The translations under genes and the position numbers were made by a program. From contig NZ_JAYFUM010000015.1 of NCBI RefSeq assembly GCF_034929435.1, positions 1 to 64,000 on the forward strand: a stretch of DNA of 64,000 nucleotides, written 5' to 3'. Below, piece by piece: positions 52,962-61,504 of this stretch. Each line of letters opens with the position of its first letter. The stretch's first letter is position 1. This DNA is from Arcicella rigui (GTDB taxonomy: Bacteria; Bacteroidota; Bacteroidia; Cytophagales; Spirosomataceae). The notes under the pieces were generated by a model that did no database searches, was not told where the DNA came from, and saw only the letters and a list, made by a program, of their open reading frames with translations.

Positions 52962-53361
52962 AGGTTTCTAATTGATTTCTGAATTTAAACTTACTGATAA
53001 TATCTTGCACATTGGCAGAATAGCCATTGAGGTAATCTACAAAATTGGCATCAATATTTTTAGGGTCAGCCAATAGCTTTTTCATCGTAAAAGCCGAAGT
53101 ATTATAAAATGCCAAGCCAGAGCCATGTTGCTCGCTACTTAGCAAACCTGATAAATCATCCATTTTACCTTTGAAAGCCTCATAAGTTTCCAAAACTTTA
53201 TCTTTAGTAGGCTCAAGAGCCAAATCCAAACGACGCAAAACGGTCATTGGTAGAATTACATCTTGATACTGGTTTTCAAGGAATTTATTAATCAATACAT
53301 CATCTGCAACTGTCCAGATGAAATTGATAATAGGTTGAAGCGATTGTGTATTTAAACTCAT
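52915..53361 (-). CDS. hsdM: HsdM N-terminal helical domain (frameshifted gene)
   Basis: A 148-codon ORF from ATG 53361 matching the HsdM N-terminal domain: LINKFLENQYQDVILPMTVLRRLDLALEPTKDKVLETY, then FVDYLNGYSANVQDIISKFKFRNQLETF. It then runs out of frame into a short nonsense tail (WNYFCPHRKIL) and stops at 52915 while the neighbouring frame continues HsdM with LIEKFCNP. The longer frame to 53475 is not needed. This is the first gene of the R-M operon. Confidence 0.85.
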   Translation of the reverse strand: MSLNTQSLQPIINFIWTVADDVLINKFLENQYQDVILPMTVLRRLDLALEPTKDKVLETYEAFKGKMDDLSGLLSSEQHGSGLAFYNTSAFTMKKLLADPKNIDANFVDYLNGYSANVQDIISKFKFRNQLETFETTWNYFCPHRKIL

Positions 53362-53407
53362 AATTGGATTATAATACTTTTTTAATTGATAAAAATTTGC
53401 CCTAAAA

Positions 53408-53445
53408 CAAAAAGAGGACATTGTGATTACAATGTCCTCTTTTTG
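53408..53445. terminator. 16-bp stem hairpin upstream of hsdM
   Basis: CAAAAAGAGGACATTG at 53408-53423 is exactly complementary to 53430-53445 with a six-base loop. It sits 47 bases before the hsdM start on the same strand. It could be an attenuator for the R-M operon or the terminator of a lost gene. Confidence 0.6.
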
Positions 53446-53536
53446 TTGATAATTGAAAATATTAGAGGAACTCAATAATTAAAAGGCAACTATGTTGTTC
53501 CAAACCTTATGGAACACACTTTAGATTTGTTCCAAT

Positions 53537-53573
53537 AAAAAACCCCTCATACGTAATGTATGAGGGGTTTTTT
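53537..53573 (-). terminator. tRNA-Asn terminator
   Basis: AAAAAACCCCTCATAC at 53537-53552 pairs with GTATGAGGGGTTTTTT at 53558-53573. On the minus strand it follows the tRNA-Asn 3' end by ten bases and ends in a T run. Confidence 0.88.
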
Positions 53574-53583
53574 CGATTTTTTG

Positions 53584-53657
53584 CTCCCCCTCCTGGGCTC
53601 GAACCAGGGACCCCATGATTAACAGTCATGTGCTCTAACCGGCTGAGCTAAGGAGGA
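53584..53657 (-). tRNA. tRNA-Asn (GTT)
   Basis: On the minus strand: acceptor TCCTCCT pairs with AGGGGGA; D arm TAGCTCAGCCGGTTAGAGC; anticodon loop CTGTTAA with anticodon GTT; T arm CCTGGTTCGAGCCCAGG; discriminator G. CCA is not encoded. Its 3' end faces the type I R-M region, a common place for island insertion. Confidence 0.95.
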
Positions 53658-53672
53658 TTGTTAATCGTGATG

Positions 53673-53703
53673 CAAAAGTAGTCGGTTTTTGAATATTATG
53701 CAA
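53673..53703 (-). promoter_or_regulatory. tRNA-Asn promoter
   Basis: On the minus strand TTG (53703-53701), 20 bases, TACTTTTG (53680-53673), ending 15 bases before the tRNA; near-consensus Bacteroidota promoter. Confidence 0.7.
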
Positions 53704-53813
53704 GTGTTTCCCTTGAAAAAAATAGCAATATTTTGTTCATTTTTTTTTGTCTATTGATTTTCAGTTTATTACAATCAATATTTTTTTATCTTTTTTTTCA
53801 AAAAAAATGATTT

Positions 53814-54449
53814 TTATCGCATCGGAACGTGAACAACCATCTTTGTTTCAAAAAATTCTTCTTCAAAATAGTCTGACAATTCAAAAACTCTGGTCTTTTT
53901 GCCTAATTCTTTCAATTCTTCTTTCATATCGCCGCCTTTTAGGTAAAGAATACCATTTTTCAGTTTGTTGTAGTTGTTGATATTTACTTTGCCTTTTACC
54001 CAACCATAAAATGGCAAAAGACGAGTAACGGCACGGCTAACGATAAAATCATATTCGCCATCAATCTGCTCGGCCCTGATTTGTTCGGCTTTTACGTTTT
54101 CTAAACCTAAAGCTTTGGCTACTTCATTTACCACTTTGATTTTCTTTCCGATACTGTCCACCAAATGAAACTGACAATGTGGAAACATAATCGCTAAAGG
54201 AATACCGGGAAAACCGCCACCTGTACCGACATCTAAAATTTCTGAAAAATCATTGAAAGTAATTACTTTGGCGATGCCCAAGGAATGAAGGATATGTTTT
54301 TCATAAAGATTGTCCATATCGGTTCTTGAAATCAAATTGATTTGGGCGTTCCAATGTGCATATAATTCTCCTAACTGAGCAAATTGCTGTTTTTGCTTTT
54401 CTGTAAGCTGTGGAAAATACTTTTCTATTAATGTATGGTTGTTTGTCAT
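53814..54449 (-). CDS. rsmG: 16S rRNA m7G527 methyltransferase
   Basis: A 211-residue RsmG (GidB), which methylates G527 of 16S rRNA using SAM. Motif I ILDVGTGGGFPGIPLAI near residue 70 and FHLVDSIGKKIKVVNEVAKALGL near 95 are family-typical, as is YDFIVSRAV near 133. The N-terminus (QKQQFAQLGELYAHWNAQINLISRTDMDNLYEKHILHSL) is the usual helical region. Starts ATG 54449. Short-word repeats fill the gap to the GT2 gene. Confidence 0.94.
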   Translation of the reverse strand: MTNNHTLIEKYFPQLTEKQKQQFAQLGELYAHWNAQINLISRTDMDNLYEKHILHSLGIAKVITFNDFSEILDVGTGGGFPGIPLAIMFPHCQFHLVDSIGKKIKVVNEVAKALGLENVKAEQIRAEQIDGEYDFIVSRAVTRLLPFYGWVKGKVNINNYNKLKNGILYLKGGDMKEELKELGKKTRVFELSDYFEEEFFETKMVVHVPMR

Positions 54450-54461
54450 GTTCTTATATTA

Positions 54462-54655
54462 ATTGTGATTGAGTGAATGAGTGAGTTTTGAATTGTGAAT
54501 GAGTGAATTGTGAATTACTTGCAGATTTTCGGAAATTGGATAAAATCACTTTGTTTTTATCAATTACTTCTAAAAATCCGACATCTGAAATCCGAAAACA
54601 ACAGTTTTTATTATCCTTCATTCAGCACTCAAAACTCATCATTCAAAACTCTCTC
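54462..54655. repeat. Degenerate short-word repeat region
   Basis: The gap between rsmG and the GT2 gene is made of imperfect 8- to 11-base words: GTGAATGAGTGA-type on the left, their complements (ACTCAAAACTCATCATTC type) on the right, and a centre of TCCGACATCTGAAATCCGAA type words. As a whole it has a loose inverted-repeat layout. No gene or promoter is evident. Confidence 0.6.
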
Positions 54656-55775
54656 ATTTCCATCTCATTTTTTTATTGCGAGGAATCAAGTTATTTGTTC
54701 CCATGATTACAAAATAGAGTGTAAAGATAAAATCCCAAAGTGGTAATGATGACGATGATATGGTTTTATCTAAACGCTTATTGGCTTGTGCGAAAACAAT
54801 CCATTGTGAAATTAGTCTTAATCCCAACAATGCCAAAACGCCATACACCAAAACGGTATGAAGCGTTAATGGTATTAATATCAGAAATAATATCCACGAA
54901 AATATCTGCGTAGCCGCAAGGCTTCCTAATATTAATTTGTTTTCAATGCGGTAATATTTACTTATCGAAAGGTGTCGTCGTTTCTGACGATACCAAGCCG
55001 CCCAAGTACTTTTAGGAATTGAATACATAAAAGTATCTGGATTCAAACAAACGGCAGTGTTTTCGGCTGTGGCTACGTCGTTCATAAATAAATCGTCGTC
55101 GCCACCAACGATGTTGGTATGTTTGGCAAAGCCTTTATTATCAAGAAACAAAGATTTTCGGTACATCAAATTTCTTCCAACGCCCATGTAGGGTTGCCCT
55201 TTGATTGCCAAAGCAAAGTATTGTGTAGCCGTAATAAAAGTTTCGTAACGAATAAACTGATTCAAAAATGATTTCTCTGTAAAGTAAGGCGAAAAACCCA
55301 ATACGATTTGCTTTTCGGGTAAAAGACATTCTGCCATTCCTCTAATCCATCCATTACTTTGTGGGCGACAGTCGGCATCGGTTAGCAATACTACGTCGTA
55401 TTTTGCGGCTTTGATGCCTAAAGTTAAAGCGTATTTTTTGGAAGAAAGATGTTCGGGCGTATTCCAAACTCGGATAAATCTAACATTTTGAAATTCAGAC
55501 TCTTCTGATAGAGCATAATCGTAAGTACCGTCCCAAGAACGGTCGTCAACAATAATAATTTCAAAAGTTGGATAGGCTTGCTTGCTTAACAGCGGGATTA
55601 ATTCCTTTAGGTTTTCTAATTCATTCCAAGCACAAACCACAACAGAAACGCCTTCTAAAGCTTTTTCTTCGACGACCAGTGCATCATGTTTGTTGATTTT
55701 GGCAAAAACGAATAAAATAAAAAACAGTTGAAGCCCAACACAGAATATGTATATACTAATTAAAAAAGGTACCAA
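54654..55775 (-). CDS. Membrane glycosyltransferase family 2
   Basis: A 373-residue GT2 enzyme: N-terminal membrane helix (LISIYIFCVGLQLFFILFVFA), then the GT-A core with SVVVCAWNELENLKELI, IIIVDDRSWDGTYDY, LLTDADCRPQS (DxD), GGDDDLFMN near 225, and the acceptor motif WYRQKRRHLS near 265, followed by two or three C-terminal helices. It probably transfers sugars to a lipid or polymer at the inner membrane. The start is a TTG at 55775 (a stop lies just upstream); the -7 box at 55812-55819 fits it. Confidence 0.87.
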   Translation of the reverse strand: MVPFLISIYIFCVGLQLFFILFVFAKINKHDALVVEEKALEGVSVVVCAWNELENLKELIPLLSKQAYPTFEIIIVDDRSWDGTYDYALSEESEFQNVRFIRVWNTPEHLSSKKYALTLGIKAAKYDVVLLTDADCRPQSNGWIRGMAECLLPEKQIVLGFSPYFTEKSFLNQFIRYETFITATQYFALAIKGQPYMGVGRNLMYRKSLFLDNKGFAKHTNIVGGDDDLFMNDVATAENTAVCLNPDTFMYSIPKSTWAAWYRQKRRHLSISKYYRIENKLILGSLAATQIFSWILFLILIPLTLHTVLVYGVLALLGLRLISQWIVFAQANKRLDKTISSSSLPLWDFIFTLYFVIMGTNNLIPRNKKMRWK

Positions 55776-55811
55776 GGGATTCTATTTCAGTTGGTTAATC
55801 TTTTGGGAGTG

Positions 55812-55819
55812 CAAAGATA
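55812..55819 (-). promoter_or_regulatory. -7 element of GT2 promoter
   Basis: TATCTTTG on the minus strand, ~37 bases before the GT2 TTG start. No TTG at 19-20 bases upstream. The divergent tgt gene may use TAATTTTG at 55874-55881. Confidence 0.5.
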
Positions 55820-55950
55820 AGTAAAAGCCCAAAGGCTATGGACAAAAGAAGAAAGATTTGTTGAGAAAACTCGTAATTTTGTACTCTTTTCAGTAAAATA
55901 AAATTCAGAAAGGCGGAGTACTTCTATGGAAAATCCTTTTTGTTCAGCAA

Positions 55951-57084
55951 ATGACTTTCGATATACAACACAATGACCCCAATTCTAAAGCTCGTGCAGG
56001 TGTACTTCAAACCGACCACGGACAAATAGAAACGCCAATATTTATGCCCGTCGGCACGGCTGGTTCGGTAAAAGCTGTGCATCAGCGTGAACTTAAAGAT
56101 GATATTCACGCCCAAATTATTTTGGGAAATACTTATCACCTTTATTTGCGTCCGGGCTTAGATATTATCGAAAAAGCAGGAGGTTTACATAAATTCAACG
56201 GCTGGGATAAACCAATTCTGACGGATTCGGGCGGATACCAAGTATATTCTTTGGCTGGAACGGGTAGAAAAATCAAAGAAGAAGGTGTTACGTTCAAATC
56301 TCATGTAGATGGTTCAAAGCATTTTTTTAGTCCAGAAGGCGTAATGGATATTCAAAGAACCATTGGTGCAGATATTATCATGGCTTTTGATGAATGTACG
56401 CCTTATCCTTGCGAATACGGCTACGCTCGTGAATCTATGGAAATGACGCACCGTTGGCTAAAACGTTGTTGCGAACACTTCGACCGCACTGAGCCTAAGT
56501 ACGGTTATAGCCAAACACTTTTCCCGATTGTACAAGGAAGTGTCTATAAAGATTTAAGAGTAAAATCGGCGGAAGTAATCGCCAGTTTTGAGCGTGAAGG
56601 AAATGCCATCGGCGGACTTTCAGTAGGCGAACCAGCCGAAATGATGTACGAAATGACAGAAATGGTAACGGATATTTTGCCAAAAGACAAACCTCGCTAC
56701 TTGATGGGCGTGGGTACTCCTGCCAATATTTTAGAAAGTATTGCTTTGGGAATTGATATGTTCGACTGTGTAATGCCTACCAGAAACGCCCGAAATGGAA
56801 TGTTATTCACCACAGAGGGAACAATCAATATGAAAAATGAAAAGTGGAAAGATGATTTTTCACCAATTGATACTGGACTCGACTGCTATGTGAGTAATTT
56901 TTATACGAAGGCTTATCTTCGTCACTTATTGAAAGCAGATGAGATGTTGGGAGCAATGATTGCGAGCGTACACAACCTCAGTTTTTACTTGTGGTTAGTT
57001 GGGCAAGCAAGAGAACAAATCATCGCTGGCACATTCAATTCTTGGAAAAATTCGATGGTTATAAAGCTAATGCAACGCTTATAA
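55951..57084 (+). CDS. tgt: tRNA-guanine transglycosylase
   Basis: A 377-residue Tgt, which swaps guanine 34 for a queuine precursor in tRNAs for Asn, Asp, His and Tyr. Catalytic and binding motifs are intact: GTAGSVKAV, DSGGYQVYSL (first Asp), QGSVYKDLR, IGGLSVGEP and FDCVMPTRNARNG (nucleophile Asp). The zinc-binding C-terminal loop is altered: where the family has CxCxxC before a distant His there is DCYVSNFYTKAYLRHL, leaving a single cysteine, with ASVHNLSFY after it. Start ATG 55951. Confidence 0.94.
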   Translation: MTFDIQHNDPNSKARAGVLQTDHGQIETPIFMPVGTAGSVKAVHQRELKDDIHAQIILGNTYHLYLRPGLDIIEKAGGLHKFNGWDKPILTDSGGYQVYSLAGTGRKIKEEGVTFKSHVDGSKHFFSPEGVMDIQRTIGADIIMAFDECTPYPCEYGYARESMEMTHRWLKRCCEHFDRTEPKYGYSQTLFPIVQGSVYKDLRVKSAEVIASFEREGNAIGGLSVGEPAEMMYEMTEMVTDILPKDKPRYLMGVGTPANILESIALGIDMFDCVMPTRNARNGMLFTTEGTINMKNEKWKDDFSPIDTGLDCYVSNFYTKAYLRHLLKADEMLGAMIASVHNLSFYLWLVGQAREQIIAGTFNSWKNSMVIKLMQRL

Positions 57085-57100
57085 CAAAAAAAATAGGCTC

Positions 57101-57149
57101 AACTCTTCCTTTTAAATGTTTTTTATCGTATTTTTAAGGAAGAGTTTTT
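57101..57149 (+). terminator. tgt terminator
   Basis: AACTCTTCCTT at 57101-57111 pairs with AAGGAAGAGTT at 57136-57146 and ends in TTTT. Confidence 0.75.
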
Positions 57150-57183
57150 CTATCAATCAGACAGTTATCACCTGTAAATTGTT

Positions 57184-59520
57184 ATGTCAACGAGCCTAAA
57201 ATCCCAATCATGTGGGAAAAGCTATTCCTACATACACTGCATCTTTTTCCTTTCTTGTATTTTTTGCTCAAATATTTTAGGGCAAAAAAAGATTGACGAC
57301 TTTAGTGATGAACAACTAAAAGCTTTTTTCCTAAAAGCACAAGCGAACGGAATGTCGGAATCTCAAATCAGAGAAGCGATGTTGCTGAAAGGTTATTCCT
57401 CCGCACAGTTTGATACTTTGCAAGCAAGATTTACTAAAAAGTACTTTTCAAATACGAATGATGAAACCGCAACATTTCGCCAAGTAATAAAGCCTATCGT
57501 TCCCTTACAAAAAGTAGATACCGTTTTACAGAAATCTATTAAAACGCCCATTTTCGGAGCTTCTCTTTTTAGCAAACAAGGCTTAACATTTGAACCTGAT
57601 TTACGCATTGCAACCCCCAAAAACTATCAATTAGGCCCCGAAGACGAACTAAACATTGATATTTTTGGCAATGCTTTGGATAATTATAAAGTAAAAATTA
57701 GTCCAGAAGGAACAATAAAAATACTCAACCTTGCTCCTATTTACGTCAACGGACTCAGTATCGAAGCCGCATCCGAAAGAATCATTAAACATCTCAGGCA
57801 ACTGTATCAAGGTATTAATCTGCCTCAAAGTGGTGTTTCGGCACAAATTACTTTGTCGAATGTAAGGAGTATTAAAGTAACGCTCACGGGCGAAGTACAT
57901 CGCCCCGGTACTTATACACTTTCGTCTTTGGCGAGTGTTTTCAATGCCCTTTACTTGTCGGGCGGGCCATCTGAAAATGGTTCGTTTAGAAATATTCGAG
58001 TGATTAGGAATAACAGAATCATCAGAACGATTGATTTGTACGACTTTTTACTTCGTGCCGACCAAAAAGATAATATCAGATTACAAGACCAAGATGTTAT
58101 CAGAATTGCCGATTATGAAACAAGAGTAGAAATTGCTGGCGAAGTAAAACGCCCAATGATTTTTGAAGTAAAACCCAACGAAAGCCTTTACGAAGTACTG
58201 CGTTTTGCTGGCGGTTTTACCGATAAAGCCTATACTTATCTGATTTCATTAAGAAGAAATACCGCCACAGCCCTAAAACTTTTCAATATTAGCCAAGAAG
58301 AAGTGGCTCATTTTATGCCCAAAAACGGTGATAAATATACCGTCGGAACAATTTTAGACCGCTACGAAAACAGAGTACAAATAAAAGGTGCTGTGTTCAG
58401 GGCAGGCGAATATGCACTGGAAACAGGACTGAGTACAGTAAAAGAGTTAATTGCAAAAGCCGAAGGACTTAAAGAAGAAGCATTTTTGAACCGTGCAAGT
58501 ATTATTCGGAAACAGGAAAACAACGAGCCACTGCTGATTGCTTTTGACTTGGGGAAATTGATAAAAGGTGAAATAGAAGATATTCCTTTACAAAAAGAAG
58601 ATATTGTTGAGATTAGAACGATTCCGTCTCTTCAAGAAAAAAGGACGGTAAGTATTTATGGTGAAGTAAACAAAAATGGCGTTTACGAGTTCATAGAAGG
58701 GCAAAGCGTTGCCGACTTGATACTCCTTGCAAATGGTTTTACCACAGGAGCAAGTAATGCAGAAATTGAACTTTCCAGACGAATTACGGACGATACCAAA
58801 AAGAACGAACAAGTAAAAATACTTACGTTTAAAATCGACCGTAATCTGAAAATTTCACCTCCAGAATCAGGCTTTAAACTTCAAGCTTTTGATAGAATTT
58901 ATGTACGAAAATCACCTAATTATGAAGTACAAAAATCGGTAAGTATTAGTGGAGAAGTAAAGTTTGCGGGCGTTTATACTATCAAAGACAAAAAGCAACG
59001 CATCACAGATTTGGTTCATCTTGCTGGGGGTTTGAAAAATGGAGCTTTTCCGAAAGGGGCAAAATTTGTGCGAGATAGCTCAATTTTGGCAATAGATTTA
59101 GCCTATATTTTACAAAACCCAGATAGTCCCGAAAATCTTTTATTACTCAATGGCGATTACCTCGAAATCCCAAGAGCCTTAGAAACCGTAAAATTATCAG
59201 GGGAATTTTTAAATCCTGTTTCGGTTACTTTTCGGGGAAATCTTAGCGTTAAAGATTATGTCCGCCAAGCAGGAGGTTTTACAGAAAAAGCAGACAAGCG
59301 TAAATTGTATGTAAAGTACGCCAATGGTATTTCTGATAAAATCAGAAGTTTCTTGTTTTTTCATACTTTCCCCAAAGTAGAACAAGGAGCAGAAATTATT
59401 GTACCAAGTAAACTAAACGAAAATACTCATAAACTTTCCACAGGCGAACGCATCGCTTTGGTAGGAGCAATTACCTCTGTATCATATCTTTTTGTCAATA
59501 TCAGCAACAATTTAAAATAA
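57184..59520 (+). CDS. Polysaccharide export protein with multiple SLBB repeats
   Basis: A 778-residue outer-membrane exporter of the Wza/OPX type. After a signal region (CIFFLSCIFCSNILGQ) comes a ~100-residue helical stretch, then the Poly_export domain (YQLGPEDELNIDIFGNALDNYKVKISPEG) and about six SLBB repeats, each of the kind VTLTGEVHRPGTYTL...LSGG. A hydrophobic C-terminus (IALVGAITSVSYLFVNI) ends it. It should form the exit channel for a capsule or exopolysaccharide. First in an operon with the Wzz-like and GT11-like genes; the Wzx/Wzy genes lie ~43 kb away. Confidence 0.9.
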   Translation: MSTSLKSQSCGKSYSYIHCIFFLSCIFCSNILGQKKIDDFSDEQLKAFFLKAQANGMSESQIREAMLLKGYSSAQFDTLQARFTKKYFSNTNDETATFRQVIKPIVPLQKVDTVLQKSIKTPIFGASLFSKQGLTFEPDLRIATPKNYQLGPEDELNIDIFGNALDNYKVKISPEGTIKILNLAPIYVNGLSIEAASERIIKHLRQLYQGINLPQSGVSAQITLSNVRSIKVTLTGEVHRPGTYTLSSLASVFNALYLSGGPSENGSFRNIRVIRNNRIIRTIDLYDFLLRADQKDNIRLQDQDVIRIADYETRVEIAGEVKRPMIFEVKPNESLYEVLRFAGGFTDKAYTYLISLRRNTATALKLFNISQEEVAHFMPKNGDKYTVGTILDRYENRVQIKGAVFRAGEYALETGLSTVKELIAKAEGLKEEAFLNRASIIRKQENNEPLLIAFDLGKLIKGEIEDIPLQKEDIVEIRTIPSLQEKRTVSIYGEVNKNGVYEFIEGQSVADLILLANGFTTGASNAEIELSRRITDDTKKNEQVKILTFKIDRNLKISPPESGFKLQAFDRIYVRKSPNYEVQKSVSISGEVKFAGVYTIKDKKQRITDLVHLAGGLKNGAFPKGAKFVRDSSILAIDLAYILQNPDSPENLLLLNGDYLEIPRALETVKLSGEFLNPVSVTFRGNLSVKDYVRQAGGFTEKADKRKLYVKYANGISDKIRSFLFFHTFPKVEQGAEIIVPSKLNENTHKLSTGERIALVGAITSVSYLFVNISNNLK

Positions 59521-59529
59521 ATCTATACC

Positions 59530-60579
59530 ATGAAGCCTAATCCTATTTTCGACCAACACAAACTCAGGCAAATTTGCCATTTACTTATCCTCAAGAAAAG
59601 GAAAATACTCCTGAGTACCTTACTTTTTACTTCATTGGGCATTTGGGTTGCTTTGAATATCCCGAATGAGTACACTTCTTTAGTTCAGATTTTGCCCGAA
59701 CTGGAAATCAAAGAAGGAACAGAAAGTATGAGTAATTTTAAATCTTTAGCTGGACTCGCTGGTGTTGACCTCAGCAGTTTTGGTTCAACCGAAGCCGTCC
59801 GCCCAGATTTATACCCGAATATTTTACAAAGTACTCCTTTTTTAATGGCTCTACTTCGTCTAAAAGTGTATTCGAGCGAGCATCAAAAAGAGATGTTCTT
59901 GGCGGAATATTTAAAGGAAAGTAGAAAAAAAGAGTTGCTTACAAAACTCTTTGGCGAAGCTAAAAAACATGATTTACCCATGCTTCATTCGCCTACGATT
60001 GTTCCCGAAATCATTCGTTTGAACAAAGAAGAGGATTCACAAATCAAAGAATTGCACAAAAGAGTAGTTACGGCTTTGGACAAAAAAACGGGAGTAATTA
60101 CGATGTCGGTAAAAATGCAAGATCCCCTAATTGCCGCTACCCTTGCCCGATTCACCCAAGAGTATTTGATGAAGTATGTTATCCAGTACCGAACCGAAAA
60201 GACACAAAAAGACATCGACTTTTTGTCTTCTCGTATCGAAAAAGCAAGGAAACGCTATGACAAAGCACTTTTTGCCTACTCGCATTACCAAGATATGAAT
60301 AGAAATTTATTTCTGAATATCGCCAAAGACGAAGGCAAAAAACTACAACATGAAGTTGAATTGGCATACAATCTTTACACGCAATTAGCAACGCAACTGG
60401 AAGAAACTAAGATTAGAATTCACCGAGAAACGCCCGTTTTTAAAGTACTCGAACCCGCACAAGTACCTGTGAGAAAGAGTAGTCCATCAAGAGGAATAAT
60501 TATCCTTGGTTTTGCTCTGTTGGGTCTTTTTCTCTCTACTGCCACTATTTTGTTCAGAAATATTCATTTTTTCAAGTAA
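59530..60579 (+). CDS. Wzz-like chain-length determinant protein
   Basis: A 349-residue inner-membrane protein of the Wzz/PCP family. It has two membrane helices (residues ~27-45, ILLSTLLFTSLGIWVALNI, and ~320-345) enclosing a large coiled-coil periplasmic domain, with NEYTSLVQILPE after the first helix and the proline-rich VLEPAQVPVRKSSPSRG before the second. No C-terminal tyrosine kinase domain is fused. It sits nine bases after the export gene and should set polymer length or connect polymerase to exporter. Confidence 0.87.
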   Translation: MKPNPIFDQHKLRQICHLLILKKRKILLSTLLFTSLGIWVALNIPNEYTSLVQILPELEIKEGTESMSNFKSLAGLAGVDLSSFGSTEAVRPDLYPNILQSTPFLMALLRLKVYSSEHQKEMFLAEYLKESRKKELLTKLFGEAKKHDLPMLHSPTIVPEIIRLNKEEDSQIKELHKRVVTALDKKTGVITMSVKMQDPLIAATLARFTQEYLMKYVIQYRTEKTQKDIDFLSSRIEKARKRYDKALFAYSHYQDMNRNLFLNIAKDEGKKLQHEVELAYNLYTQLATQLEETKIRIHRETPVFKVLEPAQVPVRKSSPSRGIIILGFALLGLFLSTATILFRNIHFFK

Positions 60580-60583
60580 AAAG

Positions 60584-61450
60584 ATGATTTATGTTTACCC
60601 AAAATTTCGTTCCAGAATAGACATTGGCATCAGAATCGGAGGCATGGGCTTGGCAAATTGCCTGCTGGTTTATGCCAGAGCATTGTGCTTGGCAAAAAAA
60701 CTAAATGCCCAAATGATTGCTCCAACTTGGGAGCAATTCAATGTAGGCCCATACTTACGGCGAGAATCTGACAAAAGGCATTATCGTAAGCTTTTCAAAA
60801 AAGAAGGCATAACTGGCTGGAAAAAGTATTTTTTATTGAATCGTCTAAGAAAAATTTCAGAGAATGAATTATCGAAAATTGAAGATTTGAAGTCTCAAAA
60901 TCTTTTGATAGAAGTAAAAGGCGTTCAACCATATTTCAAGGATTTGATTGCTGAACGAGATTTTATTGTAGAAAATGTTCTAAAACTGGTTTACCCTTTT
61001 CGTTTGAAAGAAGTACATACTTTTTCATTTACAGGGAAAATCGGTATTCATATTCGTTTGGGCGATTATCATCCTTCGGCACAAAAAAGCTTGGCTTGGT
61101 ATGTAGAAATTATTCGTCAAATTGATTTACACACGAATTGTGGTTATGAATTTTTACTTTTTTCGGATGGAAAAGCAGAAGAATTAGTTCAAATTCTTTC
61201 CTACTCATCCAGAATTAAAAACATTCATTTTGGTTCAGCAATCGCCGACCTTGTGGCTTTATCAAAATGTGCATTTATCATTGGTTCAAACTCTACTTTT
61301 TCGGCTTGGGCGAGTTTTATGGGAGATAAAATGCTACTCATTCCAGAGCCAAAAGGCTATTTGAATGATTTTACGGGTTTGAATTATTATATTTTGGATG
61401 AAGAACCCACTTTGTCGCAAGAGATTTTATCGAAAATTGCTCTTTTATAA
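60584..61450 (+). CDS. GT11-like (fucosyltransferase-type) glycosyltransferase
   Basis: A ~289-residue protein resembling GT11 alpha-1,2-fucosyltransferases: N-terminal RIGGMGLANCLLVYARALCLAKKLN, the nucleotide-sugar motif IGIHIRLGDYH (HxRxGD) near residue 158, and the C-terminal FIIGSNSTFSAWASFMG. ATG 60584 follows the Wzz stop by four bases; the longer frame from 60506 overlaps Wzz. Donor is probably GDP-fucose, but related enzymes are not certain. It links a glycosylation step to the export operon. Confidence 0.82.
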   Translation: MIYVYPKFRSRIDIGIRIGGMGLANCLLVYARALCLAKKLNAQMIAPTWEQFNVGPYLRRESDKRHYRKLFKKEGITGWKKYFLLNRLRKISENELSKIEDLKSQNLLIEVKGVQPYFKDLIAERDFIVENVLKLVYPFRLKEVHTFSFTGKIGIHIRLGDYHPSAQKSLAWYVEIIRQIDLHTNCGYEFLLFSDGKAEELVQILSYSSRIKNIHFGSAIADLVALSKCAFIIGSNSTFSAWASFMGDKMLLIPEPKGYLNDFTGLNYYILDEEPTLSQEILSKIALL

Positions 61451-61455
61451 ACAAA

Positions 61456-61488
61456 AATGCTGAGTTAGTTCAGTACCAACTCAGCATT
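61456..61488. terminator. Terminator between convergent genes
   Basis: AATGCTGAGTT at 61456-61466 and AACTCAGCATT at 61478-61488; T-rich on the minus strand beyond the stem, so it chiefly ends the alpha-2-macroglobulin gene. Confidence 0.75.
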
Positions 61489-61504
61489 CACAATCAAAAA
61501 ATCT

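Noticed and set aside
52915..52967. Programmed +1 frameshift in hsdM of the prfB type
   Set aside because: The overlap lacks CTT-TGA in the upstream frame and has no obvious upstream Shine-Dalgarno; a simple indel is more likely.
54462..54655. CRISPR-like repeats
   Set aside because: The words are short, imperfect and unequally spaced, with no constant repeat and unique spacer; no cas genes are present.
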